Assembly: GCF_947503045.1 (NCBI RefSeq)
Contig: NZ_CANNCF010000001.1
Location: forward strand, 1,364,001 to 1,428,000
Direction of reading: 5' to 3'
Source of the DNA: an uncultured Tateyamaria sp.
GTDB taxonomy: Bacteria; Pseudomonadota; Alphaproteobacteria; Rhodobacterales; Rhodobacteraceae
DNA: 64,000 bases
Part shown: one piece after another, positions 27,501 to 37,871 of the stretch
How positions within the stretch are numbered: the stretch's first letter is position 1
How the letters are laid out: each line of letters begins with the position of its first letter
Position numbers and translations under genes: made by a program
The notes under the pieces: model-generated
What the model saw: the letters and a program-made list of their open reading frames with translations, nothing else
The model's database searches: none
Told to the model about the DNA's origin: nothing

Positions 27501-29366
27501 TCAGATCACGGCAATCAGGCCACCGGGGCCGCTGGGTTCAAATTCGGCTGTGGGCACGCTGGCCTCGACCGCAATGTCAGTGGCCAGCACCTTGCCCGCA
27601 CCACCGACAGCGCGGCCCACAACATTTCCGTCCAGCAGGATCAGCGCGTCTGCGCCGTCATCGGTGACGGTGACCACAGGGGCCGTGCCCGCAGGATCAA
27701 GGGTCGGGTCGATGATCACGATCACATCCTCGGCGCTGTCAAAGTCAGCGATCACGGCAGCCTCGGTGGCGCCTGCGGCGACAACGATGCCAAACGTGTC
27801 CTCACCGGACCCGCCGGTGGCCGTGTCACCTGCACCAAAGTAGAGGTCGTCCGAGCCGGCCCCGCCATCAAGCACATCCACAGCACCATCATCGACAATC
27901 GTGATCCCGGTCCCGATCTCAAAGCTGATGGCGTCATTCAGGGTCGACCCACCACGCAACGCACGCAGCGCCGTGTCAGAGAGAGGATCGGCAAAGAGTT
28001 CACCGGCCACCAGAATGTCATTGTCGTCTCCGCCAGACAGGCTGTCCGCGCCAAGACCACCTATCACTGTGTCGCTCCCGGCATCACCGGCCACGGTATC
28101 CTGATTGTCGTTGCCATCGACCCAGTCATCACCGGCACCGCCGGACATGACGTCGCTGCCACCGCGACCCTGTGCAAGGTCGTTTCCGGCATCGCCATTG
28201 ATCTGGTCAGCACCGCCCTGGCCCTGGACGATATCCGCGCCTTCACCGGCGTTGATGGTGTCAGCGCCAGCACCGGCAATGATGTCATCATCTCCGGCAA
28301 GGCCATTGATCGTCTCAGCCTCGATACCGCCCGTCAGGGTGTCCGCATCCGGCGTGCCGTCGATGGTGATTTCATTCTGCACCGGCGGCTGTGCTGCCTC
28401 GGCCTGAACGGTTTGCAGATCGTCGACGCTGATCTGGCCAGCCGCACCCACAACGCGTGCGATTTCCTCGCCGTCCACGGTGATCACAGCGTCTGCGCCA
28501 TCATCATTGACCGCAAGCGTGGAGTCCGCCGGGGTCACATCGGACTGGAAGTAGACAAACAGCGAATCTTCGGAGGCCGAATAGTCTTCGATTGTGGCGG
28601 GGCCTGCGCCATCGGTGCCCTGATCGGCAAAGATGGTGAAACCGTCTGCGCCCGCGCCACCGGTTGCCGAATCCTCAGCCCCGATGAACATCACGTCATC
28701 GCCCGTGCCACCGTCCAGCGTGTCGGCCGAACCGTCATCACGCAACTCAAGCGCACTGACATCGCCCAGCACCGTCTCGATCGGGGTGCCTGCGCGCAGG
28801 GCAGCCAGTTGCTCCGTGCTCAGCGGAGCGCCCGGCGCTTCGCCCGAGATCAGTAGATCGTCGCCGGAACGTCCGTCGATCATGTCGGCACCAAGCCCAC
28901 CCGCAACCACGTCCGCGCCAGCACCGCCGCGCACAACATCGTCGCCGTCATTGCCATCAACCCAGTCGTCGCCCGCAAAGCCCTGAACGGTGTCATCACC
29001 ACCGCGTCCTTGCAGCAGGTCGTCGCCTTCGTTGCCGATGATCAGATCGTTGCCAGCCTGACCTTGAGCGATATCATCGCCTGCGCCGCCTTCGATGCTG
29101 TCATCGCCCGCGCCGCCAATAAGGTCGTCGTCGCCGCCAGCACCGGTGATTGTGTCATTGCCAGCGCCACCAGTCAGCGTGTCCGCTTCTTCGGTGCCGG
29201 GCAGGGTCAGGCCGGTAATCTCTTCCTGACCGGGAGGTGTGACCTCGGTCGGTGTTTCCTCTTCCTGACCAGCAGGCGTTTCAGCCACAGGATCATCATC
29301 ATCGTCAAAAACTTCGATCAAAAGTCCGAGGCCCAAAAGGCCCAATAGCGCAATACCAATTTCCAT
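27501..29366 (-). CDS. RTX calcium-binding protein, tandem duplication
   Basis: 621 residues from the ATG at 29366. A hydrophobic N-terminus (MEIGIALLGLLGLGLLIEVF) runs into DDDDDP and a Glu/Pro/Thr linker. Then come two similar halves (about residues 55-330 and 335-600), each with a block of RTX nonapeptides (GGxGxDxxx, e.g. GGAGNDTITGAGGDDDL), a non-repeat segment with DPLSDTALRALRGG or the like, and a second short RTX/beta part. RTX repeats fold on calcium outside the cell, usually after type I secretion. No transporter is adjacent. Function unknown: adhesion, S-layer or scaffold. Confidence 0.88.
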   Translation of the reverse strand: MEIGIALLGLLGLGLLIEVFDDDDDPVAETPAGQEEETPTEVTPPGQEEITGLTLPGTEEADTLTGGAGNDTITGAGGDDDLIGGAGDDSIEGGAGDDIAQGQAGNDLIIGNEGDDLLQGRGGDDTVQGFAGDDWVDGNDGDDVVRGGAGADVVAGGLGADMIDGRSGDDLLISGEAPGAPLSTEQLAALRAGTPIETVLGDVSALELRDDGSADTLDGGTGDDVMFIGAEDSATGGAGADGFTIFADQGTDGAGPATIEDYSASEDSLFVYFQSDVTPADSTLAVNDDGADAVITVDGEEIARVVGAAGQISVDDLQTVQAEAAQPPVQNEITIDGTPDADTLTGGIEAETINGLAGDDDIIAGAGADTINAGEGADIVQGQGGADQINGDAGNDLAQGRGGSDVMSGGAGDDWVDGNDNQDTVAGDAGSDTVIGGLGADSLSGGDDNDILVAGELFADPLSDTALRALRGGSTLNDAISFEIGTGITIVDDGAVDVLDGGAGSDDLYFGAGDTATGGSGEDTFGIVVAAGATEAAVIADFDSAEDVIVIIDPTLDPAGTAPVVTVTDDGADALILLDGNVVGRAVGGAGKVLATDIAVEASVPTAEFEPSGPGGLIAVI

Positions 29367-29486
29367 GATTCCCCAGCTCCTGCTAATAGCACAGCCATCT
29401 AGAGGGCAGCGAACTGACGCGGTCAAGCATCAGTGCCTTATTGTTGCCACAGAAGAAACACAATTCAGGAAGCGCTCTTATTGAAC

Positions 29487-29515
29487 AAAAAACGCCCCGA
29501 AAACCGGGGCGTTTT
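29487..29515. terminator. Intrinsic terminator downstream of gltA
   Basis: AACGCCCCG-aaaac-CGGGGCGTT, nine-base arms at 29491-29513, flanked by A on the left and T on the right, so it can work in both directions. It lies about 30 bases past the gltA stop on the minus strand. Confidence 0.85.
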
Positions 29516-29542
29516 GTCATCTATGATGCAGCTTTGTGCGAC

Positions 29543-30838
29543 TCAGCGGCTTTCGATATCCACGTAATCGCGCGCGTTTTCGCCCAGATAAAGCTGGCGC
29601 GGGCGCCCGATCTTGTTCTGCGGGTCGCCGATCATTTCCTTCCACTGCGAAATCCACCCCACGGTGCGCGACAGCGCAAATATGGGCGTGAACATCGAGG
29701 TCGGAAAGCCCATTGCTTCGAGGATCACGCCAGAATAGAAGTCGACGTTCGGGAACAGCTTTTTCTCGGCGAAATAGGGATCTGCGAGGGCGGCAGCCTC
29801 GAGTTCCTTGGCGACGGCCAGAACGGGGTTGTTTTCCACACCCAGCAGTTCCAGCACCTCGTCGGCGGACTGTTTCATCACCGTCGCGCGCGGATCAAAG
29901 TTCTTGTAGACGCGGTGGCCAAAGCCCATCAGGCGGAACGGGTCGTTCTTGTCCTTGGCGCGGGCGATAAATTCCGGAATGCGGTCGGGCGTGCCGATTT
30001 CCTTGAGCATCTCAAGGCAGGCCTGGTTCGCACCACCATGGGCAGGCCCCCAGAGGCAGGCAATCCCGGCGGCGATACAGGCAAACGGGTTGGCACCCGA
30101 GCTTGAGGCCAGCCGCACGGTCGAGGTCGACGCGTTCTGTTCGTGATCGGCATGCAGGGTAAAGATGCGGTCCATCGCGCGGCTCAGGATCGGGTCCACC
30201 ACATAATCTTCGGCAGGCACGGCAAAGCACATGCGCAGGAAGTTCGAGGCAAAATCCAGATCATTGCGCGGATACACGAAAGGCTGACCAATCGAGTACT
30301 TGTAGGCCCAGGCCGCAATCGTCGGCATCTTGGCAATCAGACGGTGGCTGGCGATCTCGCGCTGGCGTTCATCCGCAATATCGGTGCTGTCGTGATAAAA
30401 GGCCGACATTGCGCCAACGACGCCCACCATGATTGCCATGGGATGCGCATCGCGGCGGAACCCGCGGAAGAAATTCTGCATCTGCTCGTGCAGCATCGTG
30501 TGATGGGTGATGTTGGATTCGAACTCTTCCAGCGCCGCGGCCGACGGCAACTCGCCGTAAAGCAGCAGATAGCAGACTTCGAGATAGTGAGACTTTTCAG
30601 CCAGTTGCCCGATAGGATAGCCCCGGTGCAGCAATACGCCTTCGGCACCGTCGATAAAGGTGATGGTGCTGTCACAGCTCGCCGTCGAGGTGAAGCCGGG
30701 ATCATAGGTGAACACGCCCGCCTGCCCATAAAGCTTGCGGATATCGACAACGTCAGGTCCCTCGGTGGGGGAATGGATCGGCAGGTCGTAGGAATTCTCG
30801 CCTATCGTCAGTGTCGCGGTTTTCGGGGTGTCGGCCAT
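29543..30838 (-). CDS. gltA: Citrate synthase
   Basis: 431 residues from the ATG at 30838; the 22 extra upstream residues of the frame are not family-like. Catalytic motifs: [33 protein letters not shown], and the C-terminal RPRQLYLG. This is the type II hexameric enzyme of Gram-negatives by length. It condenses acetyl-CoA with oxaloacetate at the entry to the TCA cycle. It ends in a strong terminator and lies 95 bases downstream of gltX. Confidence 0.97.
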   Translation of the reverse strand: MADTPKTATLTIGENSYDLPIHSPTEGPDVVDIRKLYGQAGVFTYDPGFTSTASCDSTITFIDGAEGVLLHRGYPIGQLAEKSHYLEVCYLLLYGELPSAAALEEFESNITHHTMLHEQMQNFFRGFRRDAHPMAIMVGVVGAMSAFYHDSTDIADERQREIASHRLIAKMPTIAAWAYKYSIGQPFVYPRNDLDFASNFLRMCFAVPAEDYVVDPILSRAMDRIFTLHADHEQNASTSTVRLASSSGANPFACIAAGIACLWGPAHGGANQACLEMLKEIGTPDRIPEFIARAKDKNDPFRLMGFGHRVYKNFDPRATVMKQSADEVLELLGVENNPVLAVAKELEAAALADPYFAEKKLFPNVDFYSGVILEAMGFPTSMFTPIFALSRTVGWISQWKEMIGDPQNKIGRPRQLYLGENARDYVDIESR

Positions 30839-30933
30839 CGGGTCGTTCCTTTCGTCGCAGGGCAGCGCGGCGCCGCCAGAGCCAAGCTTTTTGCCATGGC
30901 TCATTCGTTAGACTGCCGACGTAAACGAAACGC

Positions 30934-32337
30934 CTATCTGGCGGCAGCATCCTTAAGCCGCGCCAGGGTCGCATCGCGTCCCAGCACCAGCATCATGTCA
31001 AAAACCGAAGGCGTTACGGCCCGGCCTGCAAGGGCCGCCCGAAGGGGACCAGCGAGCTTGCCGAATTTTGTATCCTGAGACGCAGCAAAGTCGTTCAGGA
31101 CAACCTCCAAACTGTCACGCTCCCAAGTAACGCTTTGCAGGTGCGGCGTCAATTGCGCGAGTATACCACAGGATACCGGATCAAGGGCCTTGGCCGCCTT
31201 TTCGTCCGGCACAATAGGCCGATCGGTCAATATAAAGTGCGCTTTATCAAGAAGTTCGGGAAACGTCTTGGAACGCTCCTTGACGTAGGGGAGTGCAGCC
31301 AGCAACCCATCGGCTTGCGCAGTTGTGAGCGGGGCACGTCCGGCGGCGGCAAGATAGGCGGTGATTTCTTGCTGCAACGCAGCGTCCTCGGCCTGTGCCA
31401 TGTGCTGACCGCACAGATTTTCCAGTTTCTTCGGATCAAAGCGGGCCGGGCTTTTGCCGATGCCGCTCAGGTCAAACCACTCTTTGGCCTGCGCGTCGGT
31501 AAAGAATTCGTAATCCCCATGGCTCCAGCCCAGACGGGTCAGATAGTTGCGCATGCCGGCTGCGGGATAGCCCATCGCCTGATACTCCTGCGCCCCCAGC
31601 GCGCCGTGCCGCTTGGACAGCTTCTTGCCGTCCTCGCCGTGGATCAGCGGGATATGGGCCCAAACCGGCACGTCCCAGCCCATCGCGTCATAGATCATCA
31701 TCTGGCGCGCGGCATTGTTGAGGTGATCGTCGCCCCGGATCACGTGGGTCACACCCATGTCGTGATCGTCCACCACCACCGCCAGCATGTAGACGGGCGT
31801 GCCGTCGCCGCGCAGCAGCACCATGTCATCCAATTGGTCGTTGCGGATCGTCACGTCGCCCTGCACCTGATCGCGGATCACGGTCTCCCCGCTTTGGGGC
31901 GCCTTGATGCGCACCACATAAGGCGCATCCGGGTGGGTCGCGTGATCGGCATCCCGCCAGGGCGAGCGGAACAGGGTCGATTTCCCTTCCGCTCGCGCGG
32001 CGTCGCGAAAGGCTGCGATCTCAGCCTGCGTGGCAAAGCATTTGTAGGCCTTGCCCTGCGCCAGCAGATCATGCGCCACCTCCGCATGGCGGTCCGCGCG
32101 TTCAAACTGACTGATCACCTCGCCGTCGTGATCCAGCCCCAGCCAGTCCAGCCCGTCCAGAATGGCTTGCGTCGCCTCGGGGGTTGAGCGGGCGCGGTCC
32201 GTATCCTCGATCCGCAGTAAAAACGTCCCCCCGTGGCGGCGCGCAAACAGCCAGTTGAACAGCGCCGTGCGTGCCCCACCAATGTGCAGAAAGCCCGTGG
32301 GCGATGGGGCGAAACGGGTGACGATGGCTTGGGACAT
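30934..32337 (-). CDS. gltX: Glutamyl-tRNA synthetase
   Basis: 467 residues. The HIGH-type motif is [13 protein letters not shown] near the start, with [10 protein letters not shown] and the KMSKS-type motif [12 protein letters not shown]. It charges tRNA-Glu and often tRNA-Gln in alphaproteobacteria. It is divergent from comEC; the 81-base gap must hold both promoters and includes a LexA-box candidate. Confidence 0.97.
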   Translation of the reverse strand: MSQAIVTRFAPSPTGFLHIGGARTALFNWLFARRHGGTFLLRIEDTDRARSTPEATQAILDGLDWLGLDHDGEVISQFERADRHAEVAHDLLAQGKAYKCFATQAEIAAFRDAARAEGKSTLFRSPWRDADHATHPDAPYVVRIKAPQSGETVIRDQVQGDVTIRNDQLDDMVLLRGDGTPVYMLAVVVDDHDMGVTHVIRGDDHLNNAARQMMIYDAMGWDVPVWAHIPLIHGEDGKKLSKRHGALGAQEYQAMGYPAAGMRNYLTRLGWSHGDYEFFTDAQAKEWFDLSGIGKSPARFDPKKLENLCGQHMAQAEDAALQQEITAYLAAAGRAPLTTAQADGLLAALPYVKERSKTFPELLDKAHFILTDRPIVPDEKAAKALDPVSCGILAQLTPHLQSVTWERDSLEVVLNDFAASQDTKFGKLAGPLRAALAGRAVTPSVFDMMLVLGRDATLARLKDAAAR

Positions 32338-32370
32338 GAGGATGCTATTTACCTTTGTTTAACCATGACG

Positions 32371-32385
32371 GTTCTAGTCTGGTTC
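32371..32385 (+). promoter_or_regulatory. LexA (SOS) box upstream of comEC
   Basis: GTTC-TAGTCTG-GTTC exactly fits the alphaproteobacterial LexA site GTTC-N7-GTTC. It ends 33 bases before the comEC ATG, within the divergent gap with gltX. The first six bases, GTTCTA, are the same as in the lexA box at 35301. Confidence 0.7.
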
Positions 32386-32418
32386 TCCTGATACTCAGCA
32401 TGGGCGACAGGGGCAAGC

Positions 32419-34506
32419 ATGGGCCTGACAGCGCAGTTTCGGCAGGCGATGTTGTTTCAGCGGGGCAGTCTGTTTGGCTGGTTGCCCGTGGGCATGGCCA
32501 TGGGCATCGCGCTGTTTTTTGGCTTAAGTTTTGAACCCTCTGCCGCGGTGATCGCGGGCGTCTGCACCGCAGGCGTCTTGTTGGCCTGGCTCGCTCGACG
32601 CAGCGATGAAAGCCTCTCGCCTGTCCCTGTGTTCCTGCTGCTCATTGTCGTCGGCTTTGTCCTTGCGGCCTGGCGCGCCCATTCGGTGGCGGGCCCGGTG
32701 CTGACATGGCGCTACTACGGCCCCGTAGAGGGGCGCATCGTCGGCATGGATCGCAGTGGGTCAGACGCGGTGCGCCTGACGCTGGATCGGGTCAAGCTCG
32801 ACCGTGTCGCCCCCGCCGACACTCCAACGCGCGTGCGCATTTCCCTGCACGGGGATGCAACCCTAGGGGTCGAACCGCGCCCGGGATTGCGCGTGATGAC
32901 CACCGCCCATGTCAGCCCGCCCGGCGGCCCGGTTGAACCCGGTGGTTTCGATTTTCAACGCCATGCGTGGTTTGCCGAGCTGGGCGGGGTTGGCTATTCG
33001 CGCGTGCCGCTCATGGCGATTTCTGAGGCCGAGTTCGACCTACGCCAGACTGTGTTCCGCATCCGCATGACCGCTTCGATGCGGGTGCGCGAGGTGTTGC
33101 CGGGCGATACGGGCGGCTTTGCGGCGGCTGTGACCACCGGCGATCGCAGCGGCATCGGTCAGGACGCGCTGCAGGATCTGCGCGCCTCCAACACCGCCCA
33201 CCTGTTGGCGATTTCCGGGCTGCATATGGGGCTGCTGTCGGGTTTTGTGTTTTCGCTTCTGCGGCTGATCTTCGCGCTCATTCCGTTTGTCGCCTTGCAT
33301 TGGCCAGCGCGCAAGATGGCGGCCGTGGGTGCGCTGATGGCAGCGGCGGTCTACCTCGCGCTTTCGGGGGGCAATGTCGCCACTGAGCGCGCCTTTATCA
33401 TGGTCGCCGTCGCCCTTTGCGCGGTGCTGGTGAACCGGCGGGCCTTTTCCCTGCGCGCGGTGGCCATCGCGGCGATGATCGTGCTGGCCCTGCGCCCGGA
33501 GGCCCTGATGGGCCCGGGTTTCCAGATGTCATTTGCCGCCACCACCGCGCTGGTTGCGGTGTTCGGCTGGATGCGCGACGGGCAGATCACGCTGGGGCCG
33601 AAATGGTTGCAACCGGTGATGGCGGTGGTGATATCCTCGGCGGTGGCAGGGCTGGCGACCGCGCCCATCGGGGCGGCGCATTTCAACGCCATCGCCCATT
33701 ACGGGCTGATCGCGAACCTCGCCTCGGTGCCGCTCATGGGGATTTTGGTGATTCCGGCGGCGGTGCTCGCGCTGCTGCTCGCCCCTTTCGGCCTCGACTG
33801 GATCGGCCTGTGGATCATGGGTTGGGGGCTGCGCTGGATTTTGTGGGTCGCGGATACGGTGGCCAATCTCGACGGTGCGCGCGGGTTCGTGGCGGGGCCA
33901 AGTCCCTGGGTGCTGCCGATCATGGCGCTTGGCGCGCTGTTTGTGATCCTGTGGCAGGGGCGGGGGCGCTACGCGGGCCTTGCGGGCATGGCGTTTGCGC
34001 TGGGGCTGTGGCAATTCGGGCAGCGCCCGGTGGTGCTGATCTCCGATACCGGCGGGCTTGTGGGCGTCATGACTGATAAGGGCCGCGCGCTCAGCCGCGA
34101 AAAAGGGGCCGGGTTCGTGGCGCGCAACTGGCTGGAAAATGACGGCGACGGTGTCGCGCAAGAGGCGGCTGCTGCGCGTTGGTCGTCGATCAAGGCGGGT
34201 CCATATCGGCTGATCCACATCAGCGGCAAGCGGGCCATAGCCGGGTTCACGGGTTGCGGCCCCGGCGACATCGTGGTGATGAACGGCACAGCTGAAGGGC
34301 CCTTGCCGCGCGACTGCCTGATCCTTGGGCCCAAACAGTTGCGCGCGACCGGGGCCGTGGCGCTGGTGGGTGGTGCGGACAAGGCGCGCCTTGTCTCAGC
34401 CCGCGATTTGGGAGGGGATCGCATGTGGTCCGGCTGGGCACGCTACGCGCCAGTGGCACTGGACCTGCCGGAGATCACTGACAGTTTGGCCCGCAAAACG
34501 CCGTAA
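32419..34506 (+). CDS. comEC: ComEC/Rec2 family DNA-uptake channel
   Basis: 695 residues. An N-terminal membrane region and soluble DUF4131-like domain (RIVGMDRSGSDAVRLTLDR) precede the Competence domain, which includes ASNTAHLLAISGLHMGLLSG and many membrane helices. The C-terminal segment (VVLISDTGGLVGVMTDKG) lacks an obvious HxHxDH metallo-beta-lactamase motif. ComEC carries single-stranded DNA across the inner membrane in natural transformation. It lies between gltX and lexA, with a LexA-box candidate directly upstream. Confidence 0.92.
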   Translation: MGLTAQFRQAMLFQRGSLFGWLPVGMAMGIALFFGLSFEPSAAVIAGVCTAGVLLAWLARRSDESLSPVPVFLLLIVVGFVLAAWRAHSVAGPVLTWRYYGPVEGRIVGMDRSGSDAVRLTLDRVKLDRVAPADTPTRVRISLHGDATLGVEPRPGLRVMTTAHVSPPGGPVEPGGFDFQRHAWFAELGGVGYSRVPLMAISEAEFDLRQTVFRIRMTASMRVREVLPGDTGGFAAAVTTGDRSGIGQDALQDLRASNTAHLLAISGLHMGLLSGFVFSLLRLIFALIPFVALHWPARKMAAVGALMAAAVYLALSGGNVATERAFIMVAVALCAVLVNRRAFSLRAVAIAAMIVLALRPEALMGPGFQMSFAATTALVAVFGWMRDGQITLGPKWLQPVMAVVISSAVAGLATAPIGAAHFNAIAHYGLIANLASVPLMGILVIPAAVLALLLAPFGLDWIGLWIMGWGLRWILWVADTVANLDGARGFVAGPSPWVLPIMALGALFVILWQGRGRYAGLAGMAFALGLWQFGQRPVVLISDTGGLVGVMTDKGRALSREKGAGFVARNWLENDGDGVAQEAAAARWSSIKAGPYRLIHISGKRAIAGFTGCGPGDIVVMNGTAEGPLPRDCLILGPKQLRATGAVALVGGADKARLVSARDLGGDRMWSGWARYAPVALDLPEITDSLARKTP

Positions 34507-34550
34507 GGCGGACCTGATGGTCCGCCCACGTCAAAACTTGGTAACAAGCT

Positions 34551-35252
34551 TCAGTAAGTGCGGATCAGACCCACGAGTTTGCCCTGCACTTTGACCTGAC
34601 CCACAGGAAAGACGCGGGTTTCATAGGCCGGGTTGGCCGCCTCAAGCGCGATGGTGTCGCCGCGCCGCTTGTAGCGTTTCAGGGTCGCCTCATGATCCTC
34701 GACCAAGGCCACGACGATATCGCCATTCTCGGCCACGGCCGTTTCCCGGATCACCACGACGTCGCCGTCGTTGATCCCGGCCTCGATCATCGAATCGCCT
34801 TTGACTTCAAGGGCATAGTGATCCCCCTTGCCAGACAGCATGGCACCCGGCACGGCCACGGAATGGGACACTTCGGAAATCGCCGAGATCGGCACACCGG
34901 CCGCAATCCGGCCCATGACGGGCAGTTCGACCGCATGCGCGGCCTCGACATTCAGGGCTGAGGGTGGGGGCGGTGCGTCGGGGCGGTCGCCATCAATCAC
35001 GCGGGGGGTAAAGCCTGTGGTGCTGGCCCCGCCCATGCTCTCGGGCAGTTTCACCACCTCAATGGCGCGGGCGCGATGGGCCAGACGGCGGATAAAGCCG
35101 CGTTCCTCCAGCGCCGTGATCAACCGGTGGATGCCGGATTTGGATCGCAGATCAAGCGCCTCTTTCATCTCGTCAAAACTGGGCGGCACACCGTCGCGCT
35201 GCACGCGTTTATGAATGAATGCCAGCAGATCCAGCTGCTTTTTTGTCAACAT
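34551..35252 (-). CDS. lexA: LexA repressor
   Basis: 233 residues. The winged helix-turn-helix is at the N-terminus ([27 protein letters not shown]). The autocleavage site is A118-G119 in GRIAAGVPI, and the catalytic dyad is S154 ([10 protein letters not shown]) and K192 (EATLKRY). It represses SOS genes until RecA-driven self-cleavage. A GTTC-N7-GTTC site lies about 50 bases upstream of the start, which predicts autoregulation. It is convergent with comEC and downstream of moeA on the same strand. Confidence 0.97.
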   Translation of the reverse strand: MLTKKQLDLLAFIHKRVQRDGVPPSFDEMKEALDLRSKSGIHRLITALEERGFIRRLAHRARAIEVVKLPESMGGASTTGFTPRVIDGDRPDAPPPPSALNVEAAHAVELPVMGRIAAGVPISAISEVSHSVAVPGAMLSGKGDHYALEVKGDSMIEAGINDGDVVVIRETAVAENGDIVVALVEDHEATLKRYKRRGDTIALEAANPAYETRVFPVGQVKVQGKLVGLIRTY

Positions 35253-35300
35253 GCTCTGTCCTCCGAACGTATGGTCACCATTTGGCAGTGGTTTGGGTTT

Positions 35301-35315
35301 GTTCTACGGACGTTC
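35301..35315 (-). promoter_or_regulatory. LexA (SOS) box upstream of lexA
   Basis: GTTC-TACGGAC-GTTC in the 81-base gap between the lexA start and the moeA stop. It matches the alphaproteobacterial LexA consensus exactly and is the expected autoregulatory site, so lexA has its own promoter separate from the trp/moa genes. Confidence 0.85.
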
Positions 35316-35333
35316 TTGTTTTGTGTCAACTGT

Positions 35334-36509
35334 TCAGGTCAGGAGCAATACTTCGACCTGTGCACCCTCATCCTGGGCCGGATCGTGCGGGGGGCGCACA
35401 ATCAGTGCATTGGACTGCGCCAGCACGCTCAAAAGAGAGCTGTCTTGCGCGCCCGCATCCTCCACCATGCCATCCGTGATACGCGCCCGCATGTAATGCT
35501 CGCGCGGCCCATTTGCGCTTAGGCCGCCGCGCAAGGGCATGGAGATGCGCGGGGCCGGGGCCCGTCCCAGTCCCAGCATCGCGTTGAGCATGGGCGTCAG
35601 AAACACCGCCCCGCACACCATGGCCGAAACCGGATTGCCGGGCAGACCCACCATGGGGATACCATTCAAACGGCCCGCCATCAGCGGTTTGCCCGGGCGC
35701 ATCGCCACCTTGTAAAAGGACTGGTCCATGCCGAGATCTTCCGCCACCCGCGCCACCAGATCGTGATCCCCGACCGAAGCACCGCCGATGGTCACAATCA
35801 GGTCTGCACCGCGTGTCAGACCAAACACCGTCTGTAGTGATCCGACAGTGTCGCGCGCAATTGGCAGGATGCGCGGTACTGCGCCGACCTTTTCCAGCAT
35901 GGCCGCGAGCCCGTATGTGTTGGAGGCGATGATCTGGTCGGGTCCGGGGGCTTCGCCGGGCACAACCAACTCGTCCCCGGTCGAGATCAGCGCCACCACG
36001 GGCGCGCGGCGCACCGGGACATTTGCGATGTTCATCGACGCCAGCAGCGCGATATCGCCTGGCGACAGGCGGCGTGGGGCCTCGAGCGGCGTGCCTTGCT
36101 CAAAGTCCACGCCTGCGGGTCGGATATTGTCCTTGGGGCCGGGGTCATCGGTGATCGAGATCATGTCGCCGCTGCGCGTGACATCCTCCTGGATCACCAC
36201 CTTGTCGGCGCCGTCCGGCACCGGTGCGCCGGTAAAGATGCGCACGGCCTGACCCGCGCGCAACGTCCCCTCCCAGCGGTGCCCGGCTGCGGATTCGCCG
36301 ACGACCTTGAACTGCGCATGCAGATCGGCCTCGACCCCCTTGAGCGCATAGCCATCCATGGACGAGGCGGCAAAGGGCGGCTGCGTGCGCTGCGCGCTGA
36401 CGGTTTCGCCCAGCACACGCCCTGCCGCTGCACGCAGAGGCACGGTTTCGAGCGGCAGTGGATCGGCTAGGGCAAAGAGGTGGTCGAGCGCAGCGGAAAC
36501 CGGGATCAT
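35334..36509 (-). CDS. moeA: Molybdopterin molybdenumtransferase MoeA
   Basis: 391 residues. Motifs include [43 protein letters not shown] and [16 protein letters not shown], and then [20 protein letters not shown] near the C-terminus. It inserts molybdate into adenylated molybdopterin. Its start overlaps the moaC stop by four bases, so the two cofactor genes are translated together. Confidence 0.95.
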   Translation of the reverse strand: MIPVSAALDHLFALADPLPLETVPLRAAAGRVLGETVSAQRTQPPFAASSMDGYALKGVEADLHAQFKVVGESAAGHRWEGTLRAGQAVRIFTGAPVPDGADKVVIQEDVTRSGDMISITDDPGPKDNIRPAGVDFEQGTPLEAPRRLSPGDIALLASMNIANVPVRRAPVVALISTGDELVVPGEAPGPDQIIASNTYGLAAMLEKVGAVPRILPIARDTVGSLQTVFGLTRGADLIVTIGGASVGDHDLVARVAEDLGMDQSFYKVAMRPGKPLMAGRLNGIPMVGLPGNPVSAMVCGAVFLTPMLNAMLGLGRAPAPRISMPLRGGLSANGPREHYMRARITDGMVEDAGAQDSSLLSVLAQSNALIVRPPHDPAQDEGAQVEVLLLT

Positions 36510-36979
36510 GGCGCAGTGTAGCGGCCCGATTTGCCGCCATCTTTCAGGACCACGCGCAAACCACCGATCTCCATGCCCTTGTCGACGGCCTTGGCCATGT
36601 CATAGACGGTGAGGGCTGCGGTCGAGGCGGCGGTCAGCGCCTCCATCTCCACCCCGGTCTGGCCGGTGGTTTTGACAGTGGCGGTGATGCGCAGGCCCGG
36701 CAGGTCGGCATCGGGCTCAAGCTCAACGGCGACCTTGGTGATCGGCAGGGGATGGCACAGCGGGATCAGGTCCGACGTGCGCTTGGCCCCCATGATGCCC
36801 GCAAGGCGCGCCACACCAATCACGTCGCCCTTCTTGGCGCGGCCTTCGGTAATGATATCAAAGGTTTCGCGCCGCATCTTCACGTGAGTTTCGGCCACGG
36901 CAATGCGATCCGTCACATCCTTGTCCGAGACATCGACCATGTGGGCCGCGCCCTTGTCATCGAAATGGGTGAGTGCCAT
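36506..36979 (-). CDS. moaC: Cyclic pyranopterin monophosphate synthase MoaC
   Basis: 157 residues. Signatures are [18 protein letters not shown] at the start, [15 protein letters not shown], and [20 protein letters not shown]. It forms cyclic pyranopterin phosphate, the first stable molybdopterin intermediate. It begins exactly one base before the trpC stop complement, so it follows trpC without a gap and overlaps moeA. Confidence 0.97.
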   Translation of the reverse strand: MALTHFDDKGAAHMVDVSDKDVTDRIAVAETHVKMRRETFDIITEGRAKKGDVIGVARLAGIMGAKRTSDLIPLCHPLPITKVAVELEPDADLPGLRITATVKTTGQTGVEMEALTAASTAALTVYDMAKAVDKGMEIGGLRVVLKDGGKSGRYTAP

Positions 36980-37795
36980 TTACATGCCTCCGCCAGAGGT
37001 CAGCGGATTGGCCAGTAGCGTGCGGGTTGCAGCGGTCACATCCGTTTGGCGCATCAGGCTTTCCCCGATCAAAAAGGTGCGTGCGCCGTACATGGCCAGA
37101 TCGGCGAGGTCGGCAGGCGTGTTGAGCCCGCTTTCAGCGACAATCGTGCGGTCCGCAGGCACGTGGCGCGACAATTGCCGCGTGGTGTCCAGCGTCACCT
37201 CAAAGGTCTTGAGATTGCGGTTGTTGATCCCCATCAAGGGGCTTTTGAGGGCGCAGGCGCGTTCCAGTTCCGCCTGATCGTGGACCTCGATCAACACATC
37301 CATGTCCCACGCAAGCGCGACCTCTTCGAGTTCCTGGGCCTGCGCGTCGCTGACCGAGGCCATGATGATCAGGATGCAGTCGGCATTGAGCGCGCGGGCC
37401 TCGGCCACCTGATAGGTGTCATACATGAAATCCTTGCGCAGGGCGGGCAGGTCGCAGGCGGCACGGGCCTTGGTCAGAAAGTCCTTGGCCCCCTGAAAAC
37501 TGGGCGTGTCGGTCAGCACCGACAGGCACGTGGCCCCGCCATCCTCATAGGCCTTGGCGAGGGCGGCCGGATCGAAATCTTCGCGGATCAACCCTTTGGA
37601 CGGGCTGGCCTTTTTGATTTCGGCGATCAACCCATAGGCCTCGCGGTTGGCGCGCTGCAGGGCGGCGGCAAAGGGGCGCACGGATGCGGCCTCGCGGGCT
37701 TCGGCCTCGACCGCTTCGAGCGGTTTGGCGGCCTTGTCGGCTGCGACCTCTTCGAGCTTGTAGGCTTTGATTTTGTCCAGGATCGTGTCGGTCAT
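36980..37795 (-). CDS. trpC: Indole-3-glycerol phosphate synthase
   Basis: 271 residues. Family motifs are [66 protein letters not shown] and [12 protein letters not shown]. It closes the indole ring in tryptophan synthesis and is not fused to trpF. It lies 76 bases downstream of trpD; the gap contains intergenic repeat copy D. Confidence 0.97.
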   Translation of the reverse strand: MTDTILDKIKAYKLEEVAADKAAKPLEAVEAEAREAASVRPFAAALQRANREAYGLIAEIKKASPSKGLIREDFDPAALAKAYEDGGATCLSVLTDTPSFQGAKDFLTKARAACDLPALRKDFMYDTYQVAEARALNADCILIIMASVSDAQAQELEEVALAWDMDVLIEVHDQAELERACALKSPLMGINNRNLKTFEVTLDTTRQLSRHVPADRTIVAESGLNTPADLADLAMYGARTFLIGESLMRQTDVTAATRTLLANPLTSGGGM

Positions 37796-37841
37796 GGGCG
37801 TGTACTTTTTGTTGCTGTGGAACCGCGGGCCAGCCCCCGGA

Positions 37842-37868
37842 CCCCCGGGATTTCTTTAATCAGAGAAG
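37842..37868 (+). repeat. Intergenic repeat element, copy D
   Basis: CCCCCGGGATTTCTTTAA followed by TCAGAGAAG, a slightly diverged copy. It sits between trpD and trpC, on the strand opposite to the operon. Confidence 0.5.
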
Positions 37869-37871
37869 ACC

